Shown here: in pieces, positions 1 to 6,477 of the stretch
Layout of the letters: every line of letters starts with the position of its first letter
How positions within the stretch are numbered: the stretch's first letter is position 1
Source: a virus
IMG/VR virus record: IMGVR_UViG_3300044954_000337
Location: 1 to 64,000 of that record
Reading direction: 5' to 3' (one strand)
Length of the DNA: 64,000 bases
The notes under the pieces: generated by a model
What the model was told of the DNA's origin: nothing
Databases searched by the model: none
The model's input: only the letters and a program-made list of their open reading frames with translations
Translations under genes and position numbers: made by a program

Positions 1-439
1 AAAGGTCAGGGAACTTTTTGTAGTTCTCAATGTCATAGTTGAGGGTGCGCTTTCCGCCAACCGACATAAGCTCGCCCTGGAACCCGGCAGGAACCACAGG
101 CTCGTACTTCCAAATACCAAGCTCTGCTGCTACATCGTCTCCTTTGCGCCAACCCTTACGAGCCGGGTAGATAAGGCCCTGAGACAAGACACCGCGCAGC
201 TTAACAGCTTTAACGCGATTTTTGTCTGATCCGGCGAGCCTACCGGTCAACCCCATCTCTGCAATTAGATCATCGGGAAGTACAGCGCCCTCTGGGATAT
301 AGGCACAGTGATCACCGTTACTAAAGTCACCCTTACGGACGATAGAACGATAATCCCCAATCCGGGCAATTTCAAGATTGTCAGCCCCGGGATGTACTTC
401 AATTTTTACAGGGAGGACTTTGACTTCAAAGGTAGACAT
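1..439 (-). CDS. RNA ligase, DRB0094/Rnl5-like (5' part, runs off left edge)
   Basis: Reading inward from the ATG at 437-439 gives 146 codons with no stop before the edge. The visible part matches the N-terminal OB-fold-like domain of the Deinococcus-type RNA ligase family, with runs such as AYIPEGAVLPDDLIAEMGL, VKAVKLRGVLSQGLIYPA and NYDIENYKKFPD. The nucleotidyltransferase core with the adenylated KxxG lysine would lie beyond the window, so activity cannot be judged. Known members seal nicks with a 3'-OH RNA end in duplexes. With the 2H phosphoesterase, RlaP-like and CCA-type genes in this window it suggests RNA repair (inference). Recognition rests on family memory of this N-terminal pattern. 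Confidence 0.7.
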   Translation of the reverse strand, partial: MSTFEVKVLPVKIEVHPGADNLEIARIGDYRSIVRKGDFSNGDHCAYIPEGAVLPDDLIAEMGLTGRLAGSDKNRVKAVKLRGVLSQGLIYPARKGWRKGDDVAAELGIWKYEPVVPAGFQGELMSVGGKRTLNYDIENYKKFPDL

Positions 440-446
440 GTCTTGA

Positions 447-626
447 CTATAGCACAGGAATAATGAAACGCAAGAACAGGAAAAAAGCTATCGGCAAGCT
501 AACAATTAAAAGAATAGACCCAATAATGAGGCATCCCTGGGCTATGTTTTCTCCCCGCTCTCCGAAGAACTTTCCAGCTACATAAAGAACTCCGTAGAAC
601 ACGATTGCGCAGCAAATCCACTCCAT
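447..626 (-). CDS. Small two-TM membrane protein (59 aa)
   Basis: An ATG at 624-626 opens 59 codons ending in TAG at 447-449, with a TAGGAG ribosome-binding site about nine bases upstream. The product has two hydrophobic stretches, residues 3-20 and about 31-51, separated by a charged turn (FFGERGEN). It fills the gap between the RNA ligase start and the next gene, which supports it being real. No family is recognised. A holin-like or superinfection-exclusion role is possible, but nothing beyond topology supports either. Confidence 0.5.
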   Translation of the reverse strand: MEWICCAIVFYGVLYVAGKFFGERGENIAQGCLIIGSILLIVSLPIAFFLFLRFIIPVL

Positions 627-684
627 GTACTATGACTCCTACTTTACCGTAGCACGACTGTAAATGCTGTCAAACTTTTTGTTA

Positions 685-993
685 CTATTTGGCGGAGTCA
701 TTATCGACAAGCTCTATATTTTCCGGGTCTACATATAAAGCGATAGGAACAAATTTAACATTTAAGGTAAAGTCATCGTAGGTTTTATTTCCAATAGGCA
801 AAATCTTGAATAACGGTATTGATTTCCATATTTCTGGAATGTTTTTGTCTGAGATTCCGAGCACAAGAAACGTTGATCCCATTGTAAGCCTAACCGCCCT
901 TTGTTTTCCGGTGGTATCAATGGCGAGTCCTATGGAGTTTTTGGAAACTTTTACAAGTTCCCCGACGTATTCCTCCGATAATATAACTCCCAT
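685..993 (-). CDS. Hypothetical protein, beta-rich, resembles its upstream neighbour
   Basis: 102 aa, no recognised family. The N-terminus (ELVKVSKNSIGLAID, then RAVRLTMGSTFLVL) resembles the start of the next gene upstream (KLVKVVKYDTSDVLID), so the two are probably diverged paralogues. The alternating hydrophobic pattern suggests a small beta-barrel, possibly SH3-like. The ATG at 991-993 lies inside an 11-bp-arm palindrome (987-1010), and I see no ribosome-binding site in front of it. Expression may therefore depend on that structure. Confidence 0.5.
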   Translation of the reverse strand: MGVILSEEYVGELVKVSKNSIGLAIDTTGKQRAVRLTMGSTFLVLGISDKNIPEIWKSIPLFKILPIGNKTYDDFTLNVKFVPIALYVDPENIELVDNDSAK

Positions 994-1010
994 AGTTTTA
1001 ACTATGGGAG
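987..1010. promoter_or_regulatory. Near-perfect palindrome over a start codon
   Basis: Arms CTCCCATAGTT (987-997) and AACTATGGGAG (1000-1010) pair over 11 bp with a two-base spacer. The start codon of the minus-strand gene ending at 993 lies in one arm. There is no uridine tract after it, so a terminator is unlikely. An operator or a hairpin that hides the start codon fits better (inference). Confidence 0.5.
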
Positions 1011-1013
1011 AAA

Positions 1014-1388
1014 TTAGTCCAAATTAATTTCCTCTAAAAAATCCCCGGAAATCCAATAAGCCCCAGCAGGAAAAACTGCTACTTTGGACCAGGAAAGATA
1101 TGTGTTATGTGGATCGTCATACATCGCCTCAGGAAATAAGACCTTAGCGTAGTTAATTCCTACATTTCTAACGGGTTCCGCTATTTGAATAATTGTGCCA
1201 AGGGTTCCTGACGGAATAAAATAAACATATTTGCTAGGCGAATAAACACTAACGTCAATAAAGTCAATCCAATTTTCTACGTGACATGGAATTGCCCAAG
1301 ATTCACCTATGCAGTCTATCAACACGTCGCTGGTGTCATATTTAACTACTTTTACAAGTTTGGCTAGGTCCTTGTGAGATACTCTCAT
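1014..1388 (-). CDS. Hypothetical protein, likely paralogue of the downstream gene
   Basis: 124 aa, no recognised family. It shares an N-terminal pattern with the 102-aa protein encoded just downstream: a short lead, then a LVKV strand, then an acidic strand. It is rich in aromatic residues and prolines (YSPSKYVYFIPSGTLG) and predicted mostly beta. Its start overlaps the stop of the upstream gene (ATGA), which indicates translational coupling. Confidence 0.5.
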   Translation of the reverse strand: MRVSHKDLAKLVKVVKYDTSDVLIDCIGESWAIPCHVENWIDFIDVSVYSPSKYVYFIPSGTLGTIIQIAEPVRNVGINYAKVLFPEAMYDDPHNTYLSWSKVAVFPAGAYWISGDFLEEINLD

Positions 1389-1672
1389 CGAAAACGCTTG
1401 TGGCTTGGAACTTTTTCTAATAGATGCCCAAGCTGATGTCCGACAAAAATGAGGTCACCCGCTTTGCTTCCTGTGACAATTTCCATTTGATAAAACCAGG
1501 AATTAGGTCCTACTTCTTTTAGGCCAAGACAGTGAAGCAAAATACCATCCTTAAGCTCAAGGGCGTCATCTCCTCTCCTTGCGGGGATACAAGGGAGAAA
1601 ATCAAAACCTTTGATTTTTGCACTTACAAGACAAACGTCACCGAGATCAAACTTGTGTAGTGGTTCAGACAT
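1385..1672 (-). CDS. Hypothetical small protein
   Basis: 95 aa, no recognised family. Hydrophobic strands alternate with turns (FDLGDVCLVSAKIKGF; AGDLIFVGHQLGHLLEKVP), suggesting a compact beta-barrel of the same general kind as the two genes downstream. It ends in an ATGA overlap with the next gene. The three genes 685-1672 form one small cistron group. Confidence 0.5.
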   Translation of the reverse strand: MSEPLHKFDLGDVCLVSAKIKGFDFLPCIPARRGDDALELKDGILLHCLGLKEVGPNSWFYQMEIVTGSKAGDLIFVGHQLGHLLEKVPSHKRFR

Positions 1673-1726
1673 GATGTGCGGTATCTACTGTAGTATAGCA
1701 CACCCCAAGGGCAAGTGTGTAGAATA

Positions 1727-2308
1727 TTAGACCCCCCCGGGGGTAGCTGGTGCTGGCGGTGGGGAAACGGCGCTCGGAGAAATTGGAGCTTGTGCAGGAC
1801 CGCCAGGCGTAGCAGGCGGAGGCGGAGCAGCATTTCCTGGGGGCTGGGCACTTATCTGTTCTGCCTCTGGCTCCACTCCTGTACGAACGTTTACCATAAT
1901 CCTAGAAATATCCTGAAGATATTGGTCAATAATTTGATTCTGTTCGGGGGTTATTTTTTTGAAGTAGGTAACAAGTTGTCCGTAGACCTCTGGATCCGTA
2001 AAGGACTTACCCCCACGAATGACGTTTAGCCTTTCGATCATTGAATCAATGGTCATTTGTTGCGCCTGAGCTTGTGCAGGAGCGTCCTGGCCTTGCTGGG
2101 GAGGCTGGGCCTGGTCGGCTGGTGGCGTAGGCGCAGGAGGAGGCACAGGGCTTCCTGTGGGTGCTGCGGGCTGTGCAGGAGGAGGTGCAGGGGCAGGCTG
2201 CTGCTCATACAGGGCGAGGGTAACTGCCTCCCTTATGAGGTTTTCAAGTCCAAAAATACGAACTTGGGAGTTATTTTTGTCAGAGTTTTCTTTTTTGGTG
2301 GCGGACAT
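1727..2308 (-). CDS. Pro/Ala/Gln-rich protein with 16-residue helical tag
   Basis: 193 aa. Residues about 20-35 read LENLIREAVTLALYEQ, which aligns without gaps to the tag at the start of the proteins at 34.9-40.9 kb. A Pro/Ala/Gln linker follows, then a helical domain (SMIERLNVIRGGKSFTDPEV to about residue 145) and a second Pro-rich tail. Low-complexity linkers plus a tag suggest a virion core or scaffold component (inference). Antisense ORFs over this gene are products of its Pro/Ala codons and are not annotated. Confidence 0.45.
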   Translation of the reverse strand: MSATKKENSDKNNSQVRIFGLENLIREAVTLALYEQQPAPAPPPAQPAAPTGSPVPPPAPTPPADQAQPPQQGQDAPAQAQAQQMTIDSMIERLNVIRGGKSFTDPEVYGQLVTYFKKITPEQNQIIDQYLQDISRIMVNVRTGVEPEAEQISAQPPGNAAPPPPATPGGPAQAPISPSAVSPPPAPATPGGV

Positions 2309-2323
2309 AGCATTAATTATGCC

Positions 2324-2584
2324 CTAGGAAACAAGAATCACTTTTATAGTTTTTTGCCCTGTTTTCTTGTTTTCTTGTACCGAATATATCTTTATTTTCC
2401 CGCTATACTCTTCCCCGTTTACGCTGAGAACATCCTTCTTTGGAGGAGAAACAGCGTCGGCATCGGGCGAGGGATATATTTCTGACTTTGGTGGAAGCAT
2501 TGAGGAAATATCAAGGCTAGTCTCATCAAAGTTCTCGTCCACGATTATCAACCCGTGTGGTGTCTGTATAATTTTACTTCCCAT
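2324..2584 (-). CDS. Hypothetical small acidic protein
   Basis: 86 aa, no recognised family. It begins with a short beta-like segment (KIIQTPHGLIIVDENF), has a Pro/Ser/Asp-rich middle, and ends in a charged strand segment (GKIKIYSVQENKKTGQKTIK). It lies between the tagged Pro-rich protein and a 276-aa helical protein, in the same direction. Confidence 0.45.
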   Translation of the reverse strand: MGSKIIQTPHGLIIVDENFDETSLDISSMLPPKSEIYPSPDADAVSPPKKDVLSVNGEEYSGKIKIYSVQENKKTGQKTIKVILVS

Positions 2585-2594
2585 GTTATATGTT

Positions 2595-3425
2595 TTAAAT
2601 TATAGAACCGGCGTCTTTCATTACCTTGGTGGCAATTTTCCTGTAAATGCGCCTAGAGACCATCAACTGAGCAATGTTAAAAATGTTTATCTGCTTTTTG
2701 AGGTCAGCAGTAAATACGTCCTCAAGCTCTGACTGAGTAGCAGGATTTTCCTCGTCCCTAACCCAGGAAATAAGCTCGCTGATACTATCCAGTTCGATAG
2801 AGTCTGCGATGGCAAAATCTTTTTCTGTAAGGAATCCCGTTTTACACAGGTTCTTTAGAACATCCTGCGGGGTAGCAGAAACCTGAATGGCGTCCGCAAA
2901 AGCCTCGGCTGTGTCCAAAATGGCATTTTCGATTTTCTTGTCTACTTCCATGGCAAGTTTCTTGTTGTCAGAATAAAGGGCAGTAACCATGGCAGAAAGC
3001 TTTAGTGCAGCCCCGTCAGAAATTTTATTTACCATGGTGGTTGTTACGTCACCAATAGCCTTAGAAATTTCTGCAAGAGTTTTTTCTCCCCTGATGTACA
3101 CAGGGGATTTTTCAGAAAACTCATCCAAGACCACAGATTTCAAACCTTCCCTGAGGGAGGGTAGGGTTTCCCAAATCTTTACAACGGAGTATGGCGTCTG
3201 AGGGAAATTATTCTTGGACTGAGAAATAAATTCTAGAACATTGTCCTTGGTAACCGATTTCTTAAAATAATTTAAGGAATTGTGCTTTGTTGGGTCAAAG
3301 TAGACCCGCATAAGCCAATCCCTAAGTTCCGACTCATTTCGGATACCTTCAAATAGTGGGCTAAGTTCCTCGTTGCTGTTGTTACTGTTGTTACTGTTGT
3401 TGGTGTTGATAGTGGTTGTCATCAT
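2595..3425 (-). CDS. Hypothetical helical protein with Asn/Ser-rich N-terminus
   Basis: About 276 aa from tandem ATGs at 3423-3425 and 3420-3422. An upstream TTG in frame at 3452 is a less likely start. The N-terminus has an NNSNNSNN run encoded by near-identical AAC/AGT-type codons, which makes it prone to length change. The rest is predicted almost all helical (KTLAEISKAIGDVTTTMVNK; DKKIENAILDTAEAFADAI). The C-terminus is basic. It could be a structural or scaffold-like protein, but no family is recognised. Confidence 0.5.
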   Translation of the reverse strand: MMTTTINTNNSNNSNNSNEELSPLFEGIRNESELRDWLMRVYFDPTKHNSLNYFKKSVTKDNVLEFISQSKNNFPQTPYSVVKIWETLPSLREGLKSVVLDEFSEKSPVYIRGEKTLAEISKAIGDVTTTMVNKISDGAALKLSAMVTALYSDNKKLAMEVDKKIENAILDTAEAFADAIQVSATPQDVLKNLCKTGFLTEKDFAIADSIELDSISELISWVRDEENPATQSELEDVFTADLKKQINIFNIAQLMVSRRIYRKIATKVMKDAGSII

Positions 3426-3482
3426 CCAGGAAAGAATGTAGCATCGTGCCAAAGCGTGTCAAGTCTGACGTTGCCTTCGGTG

Positions 3483-3731
3483 TTATTTCTCGCCAGTGTC
3501 ACTACTACCCGATTTAGCCTGGGTCCATCTCCGCCCAAAATATAAAGTTGCGATCGGAGCAAACCACAAGGAAGCACCTGAGGCGTCGAACTCTCTTATC
3601 TCCAGGTTCAAAATCTTGTTGAACATAGAAAGACTAAGCCAAAGCGTCAAGACAAAGAAAGTAATAAGAACCATGGTGTAGGACACACTTTTCTTTCCGT
3701 CACTGTCTTTTAGAAGATACCATTGAGCCAT
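3483..3731 (-). CDS. Two-TM inner-membrane protein, holin candidate
   Basis: 82 aa from the ATG at 3729-3731, which has AGAGG five bases upstream. A longer reading from 3770 lacks this. Two hydrophobic segments (MVLITFFVLTLWLSLSMF and SLWFAPIATLYFG) are separated by a charged stretch (NKILNLEIREFDASG), and the tail is hydrophilic. Size, two helices and position next to a spanin-like lipoprotein and an Rz-like protein make it a holin candidate. Function is inferred from context only. Confidence 0.45.
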   Translation of the reverse strand: MAQWYLLKDSDGKKSVSYTMVLITFFVLTLWLSLSMFNKILNLEIREFDASGASLWFAPIATLYFGRRWTQAKSGSSDTGEK

Positions 3732-3747
3732 ATTAACCTCTATTGGA

Positions 3748-4359
3748 TTAATTAGCCCCAACAAAACCAATTATAATGCCAATAGCTGCCCCAACAACAA
3801 GGGCACCACCCACAAACAAGGCTTGTTCCCACCATTCCCCGGAGTTATTTCTTAGATTTTCGTTCATTTCTGTAAGGGAAGCCACCCTTTCGTCTCTCGC
3901 ACGAAGTTCTATGGCATGGACTTCAATCATGGTATTTATTCTAAGGGTGAGCCTGTCTGTTTCTGCCAGGAGTCTTGCCTCAAGCTCTCCTACTCTTCTA
4001 TCCAAGAATAACTGACACCTCTCACGGGCAGCATCCGGCTCGGCCTCAAGCCAGGCAGCGGCGGATTCATTTAAAAGAACCCCCGTAAATGGCGCAGGAC
4101 TTCCAGTAGAAATGCCAACAATTCTCTCATCTCCAGAAGGGGGAGACATTATTACGGGAACTACATCTTCTGGATTTCTTTCTTCTTCCCCACCGGCTGT
4201 AGCTGTTTCCTCTGTATTATTTAATGGAGGAGAAGTTGAAACAGAAGATGATTCTGGAATTGTCTCGCTGGCCCCGGAAGTCTGCGTAACTGCACCGGAA
4301 CAACCTGCCGACAAAATAGAATAAATAGAAAAAATTGCTAGATATTTTTTTGTCATCAT
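3748..4359 (-). CDS. Lipoprotein with C-terminal TM, unimolecular-spanin-like
   Basis: 203 aa. It starts at the ATGATG overlapping the stop of the upstream gene. The signal peptide ends in a lipobox-like LSAGC with the acylated cysteine near residue 20. A Ser/Thr/Pro-rich linker follows, then a helical segment (about residues 105-175, with CQLFLDRRVGELEARLLAET). The protein ends in a strong TM helix (FVGGALVVGAAIGIIIGF). An N-terminal lipid anchor in the outer membrane plus a C-terminal inner-membrane helix is the layout of unimolecular spanins such as T1 gp11. The lipobox position -3 is Ser, which is not ideal. The spanin role is an inference. Confidence 0.5.
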   Translation of the reverse strand: MMTKKYLAIFSIYSILSAGCSGAVTQTSGASETIPESSSVSTSPPLNNTEETATAGGEEERNPEDVVPVIMSPPSGDERIVGISTGSPAPFTGVLLNESAAAWLEAEPDAARERCQLFLDRRVGELEARLLAETDRLTLRINTMIEVHAIELRARDERVASLTEMNENLRNNSGEWWEQALFVGGALVVGAAIGIIIGFVGAN

Positions 4360-4757
4360 GGTTCGCTCCATCCAAGCCTTTCCCTAAGTCTATTGGCCAT
4401 TTCATCAGGTCTTCCCGACGTTTCTCTAATGAATCTTTGTCTCCTGGTTGTTATTCTTGCTTCCAGGTCTGCAAGTCTTTCATTGTAGTCAGCCCTTAGG
4501 CGCTCAATTTCTTCGGTGTACCTGACATTTATTTGTTCTTGTTCCTGGCGTTCTGCCTCAAAGGAGGTTCTCATTTCTTCTAGACTGGCAGTGTGCCTTG
4601 CAAACTCTTCTTCATTTTCCCTCGCCATGTCATTTAATAAATTTTTGGCCATCTGTTGGGTGTAAAACAAAAACACACCAAGACCAACAATAATAAACAA
4701 CATCCAGTTGTCCTTTAGCCAGGACAACACCTTTACTATTACTTCATTTGTTTGCAT
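4356..4757 (-). CDS. Rz-like membrane-anchored coiled-coil protein
   Basis: 133 aa from the ATG at 4755-4757, one base after the stop of the upstream gene (TGACATG). A cytoplasmic stub leads into one TM helix (about residues 18-34). A long charged coiled coil follows, rich in Glu and Arg (REERQE-type heptads), to about residue 110. This is the topology of an i-spanin (Rz). It overlaps the downstream lipoprotein gene by four bases, as Rz/Rz1-type pairs often do. A structural coiled-coil role cannot be excluded. Confidence 0.5.
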   Translation of the reverse strand: MQTNEVIVKVLSWLKDNWMLFIIVGLGVFLFYTQQMAKNLLNDMARENEEEFARHTASLEEMRTSFEAERQEQEQINVRYTEEIERLRADYNERLADLEARITTRRQRFIRETSGRPDEMANRLRERLGWSEP

Positions 4758-4758
4758 G

Positions 4759-5163
4759 TCAGTTTGAGTTTTGTTTTCTCTTGCCTGGAATGTCTGGAAA
4801 GGAAAAAGGATTCTCGTCCTGTTGCTGTTTTGAAGCCTTGTCACCTGGCCCGCCGGTAGAAAAAGGCTGGTGCTGTTTTACAAACATAATTTTACCTTGG
4901 TCAAGCTGATTTAATAGTTCCTCCTGAAGGGTGGCTATTTGAACCAAGAATTCTTGCTGTTGCTTCTGAGCGAGAATAAGATTGTTGATATTAACAGCAA
5001 GAATATAGACTTTTTCTGACAGTTCTTTTAACTGTTGATTTTCAACTGCCTTTATTATTTCTTCTGCTTCTTCGGAGATGGTAACGATAGGTTTTTCTAC
5101 TTCTTTTGGTGATTCCTCTATTTTTGGGAAGAAAAGTTCGGTTAGTTTAGCAAAAAAATTCAT
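4759..5163 (-). CDS. Hypothetical coiled-coil protein
   Basis: 134 aa, no recognised family. An amphipathic N-terminus (MNFFAKLTELFFPKIEE) is followed by Glu/Lys/Gln-rich helix (ELSEKVYILAVNINNLILAQ) and a polar C-terminal tail. There is no TM segment, but the N-terminal amphipathic helix could associate with a membrane. It lies immediately upstream of the Rz-like gene and may belong to the same lysis or envelope block. Confidence 0.4.
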   Translation of the reverse strand: MNFFAKLTELFFPKIEESPKEVEKPIVTISEEAEEIIKAVENQQLKELSEKVYILAVNINNLILAQKQQQEFLVQIATLQEELLNQLDQGKIMFVKQHQPFSTGGPGDKASKQQQDENPFSFPDIPGKRKQNSN

Positions 5164-5178
5164 AAGGTTACCTCTTTC

Positions 5179-5472
5179 TTATTTTTCTTTCTCTTGTCTC
5201 TCAAAAAAGGAATAAAGATTATTTGGATTTATTTTCAATAAATCCTCTTTTCCTTCTTTGGAAACAATGAGACTTTCTTCATGGAACTTCACAGCCTTTG
5301 TCAACAAATCCTTAGCGGACTCGTCTTCCATAGTAAGCTTGTGCATCACAAAAGTAATATACTGCTGCAAAGTCATGTTGTTTGCAAACAAAACTTTTCT
5401 AGCGTCCAGCAACAAGTCGTCGTCAAAGGAGAATAAAACGTTTTTCTTCTTTCCCTCTGAATTTGTTGTCAT
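5179..5472 (-). CDS. Ribbon-helix-helix-type DNA-binding protein (candidate)
   Basis: 97 aa. Residues about 10-50 (KNVLFSFDDDLLLDARKVLF, then NNMTLQQYITFVMHKL) match the strand-helix-turn-helix pattern of RelB/DinJ-type ribbon-helix-helix proteins, which bind DNA as dimers. The C-terminal half is helical and charged, with no toxin partner beside it. A small phage transcription regulator is a reasonable reading; its target is unknown. Confidence 0.45.
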   Translation of the reverse strand: MTTNSEGKKKNVLFSFDDDLLLDARKVLFANNMTLQQYITFVMHKLTMEDESAKDLLTKAVKFHEESLIVSKEGKEDLLKINPNNLYSFFERQEKEK

Positions 5473-5478
5473 GGGATA

Positions 5479-6477
5479 TTATCCTGCAGCCCCGCCTCCA
5501 GCACCGTAGATAGCATTTGCTGCCGGTGGAGCCATTCTTTTGTCTCTTTCTGGTGGCTGAGGGTTTACTCCGAGACGTTCTGTCATTATTTCTTCAAACA
5601 TCTTAGCAGTTGCCTCGTCATAGTTCACTCTGATATATTCCTTGGCTCTGTTGAAGATGGTGGTTTTTGGGTCAAGTAGGGCCTCATAATTTTCAATGAG
5701 TCTGGCAACTGCCCTACAGTAAGAATTTAGATTCATTTTAGGAGTGTCAATCACAGGTGGGGATTTTGGACCTGCGGCTCCCGCCATAGGATCGCCTCCT
5801 GCTGTTGGATCGGCCCCTAAGCCTCCTGCTGCTGTTGGATCTGTCGCAGTGGGATCGGCTGCTCCTGCTGCTGCCGTTGGGTCTTCTCCTGGCTCTTGTT
5901 CGAATAACAAGGATTCCAGAAGCCCCTTGTTGTTTATCTTTTTTGACTCATATGGAGGAAGTGGAGCAGCGGGTCCCCCTGAAGTTGTCCCGCCTGTAGC
6001 CATTCCAGGTCCCTGATTTGCTGCATTTATTTCTGCTTGTCCAGCCATCATATCCACGTCATACACAGACGAAGTAGGAATTGCCTCTCTCTCATATCTT
6101 ACCAGATATTTATCTACCTTTTGATCGAGAGAAACATCTGGAATTTCTACAGGGTCCGTCTCAGACGGTTCAATGGCGCTCTCAGCTTCCTTGAAAAGAA
6201 GCGTCTCCAGAATTCCTTTTTGTTTAGTTGTTTTTGTCATTTTTGACTCACCTATTTCGCTTTTAACAAACTGACCAGACTGTGCAAGGTGTTGTGCTGC
6301 CAAACCATCTACATTTGATTGTGCTTTTGGGGTTATTAAAAGAAATTTGTTTTGTGCCGTCTTGTAGAGCGCAAATAAGGTATTTGCCGGAATAACCACA
6401 GGAGGATTTCCAACTGGTATTTCTCCGTCGGCCCTGTAGTAGTTGACATTACCTAGTGCTGGAAGATTTATATTCAT
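5479..6477 (-). CDS. Structural-like protein with two internal tag copies; nested start likely
   Basis: 332 aa. Two near-identical short motifs occur, KGILETLLFKE (about residue 87) and KGLLESLLFEQ (about residue 184). Each follows a basic patch and precedes an acidic or Ala/Gly/Pro-rich linker, and both resemble the tag seen in other proteins here and T4 Alt's LITELFDE start. The C-terminal domain (about 245-310) is helical. An in-frame ATG at 6238-6240, directly before the first copy, has a strong AGGTGA site seven bases upstream, so a 253-aa shorter product is likely. A phage core/scaffold or cargo protein is inferred. Confidence 0.45.
   Translation of the reverse strand: MNINLPALGNVNYYRADGEIPVGNPPVVIPANTLFALYKTAQNKFLLITPKAQSNVDGLAAQHLAQSGQFVKSEIGESKMTKTTKQKGILETLLFKEAESAIEPSETDPVEIPDVSLDQKVDKYLVRYEREAIPTSSVYDVDMMAGQAEINAANQGPGMATGGTTSGGPAAPLPPYESKKINNKGLLESLLFEQEPGEDPTAAAGAADPTATDPTAAGGLGADPTAGGDPMAGAAGPKSPPVIDTPKMNLNSYCRAVARLIENYEALLDPKTTIFNRAKEYIRVNYDEATAKMFEEIMTERLGVNPQPPERDKRMAPPAANAIYGAGGGAAG

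Noticed and set aside
434-443. Ten-base palindrome AGACATGTCT at the RNA ligase start
   Set aside because: Short, contains the ATG by chance symmetry, and arms do not extend; expected by chance in 64 kb.
1715-2485. Plus-strand Arg/Cys- and Leu/Arg-rich ORFs over the Pro-rich gene
   Set aside because: They arise from the antisense of Pro/Ala/Gln codons and contain long arginine runs.
3370-3410. Trinucleotide-type repeat (TTGTTACTG units) as a CRISPR or minisatellite
   Set aside because: It encodes the NNSNNSNN run at the start of a protein and is too short and spacer-free to be an array.
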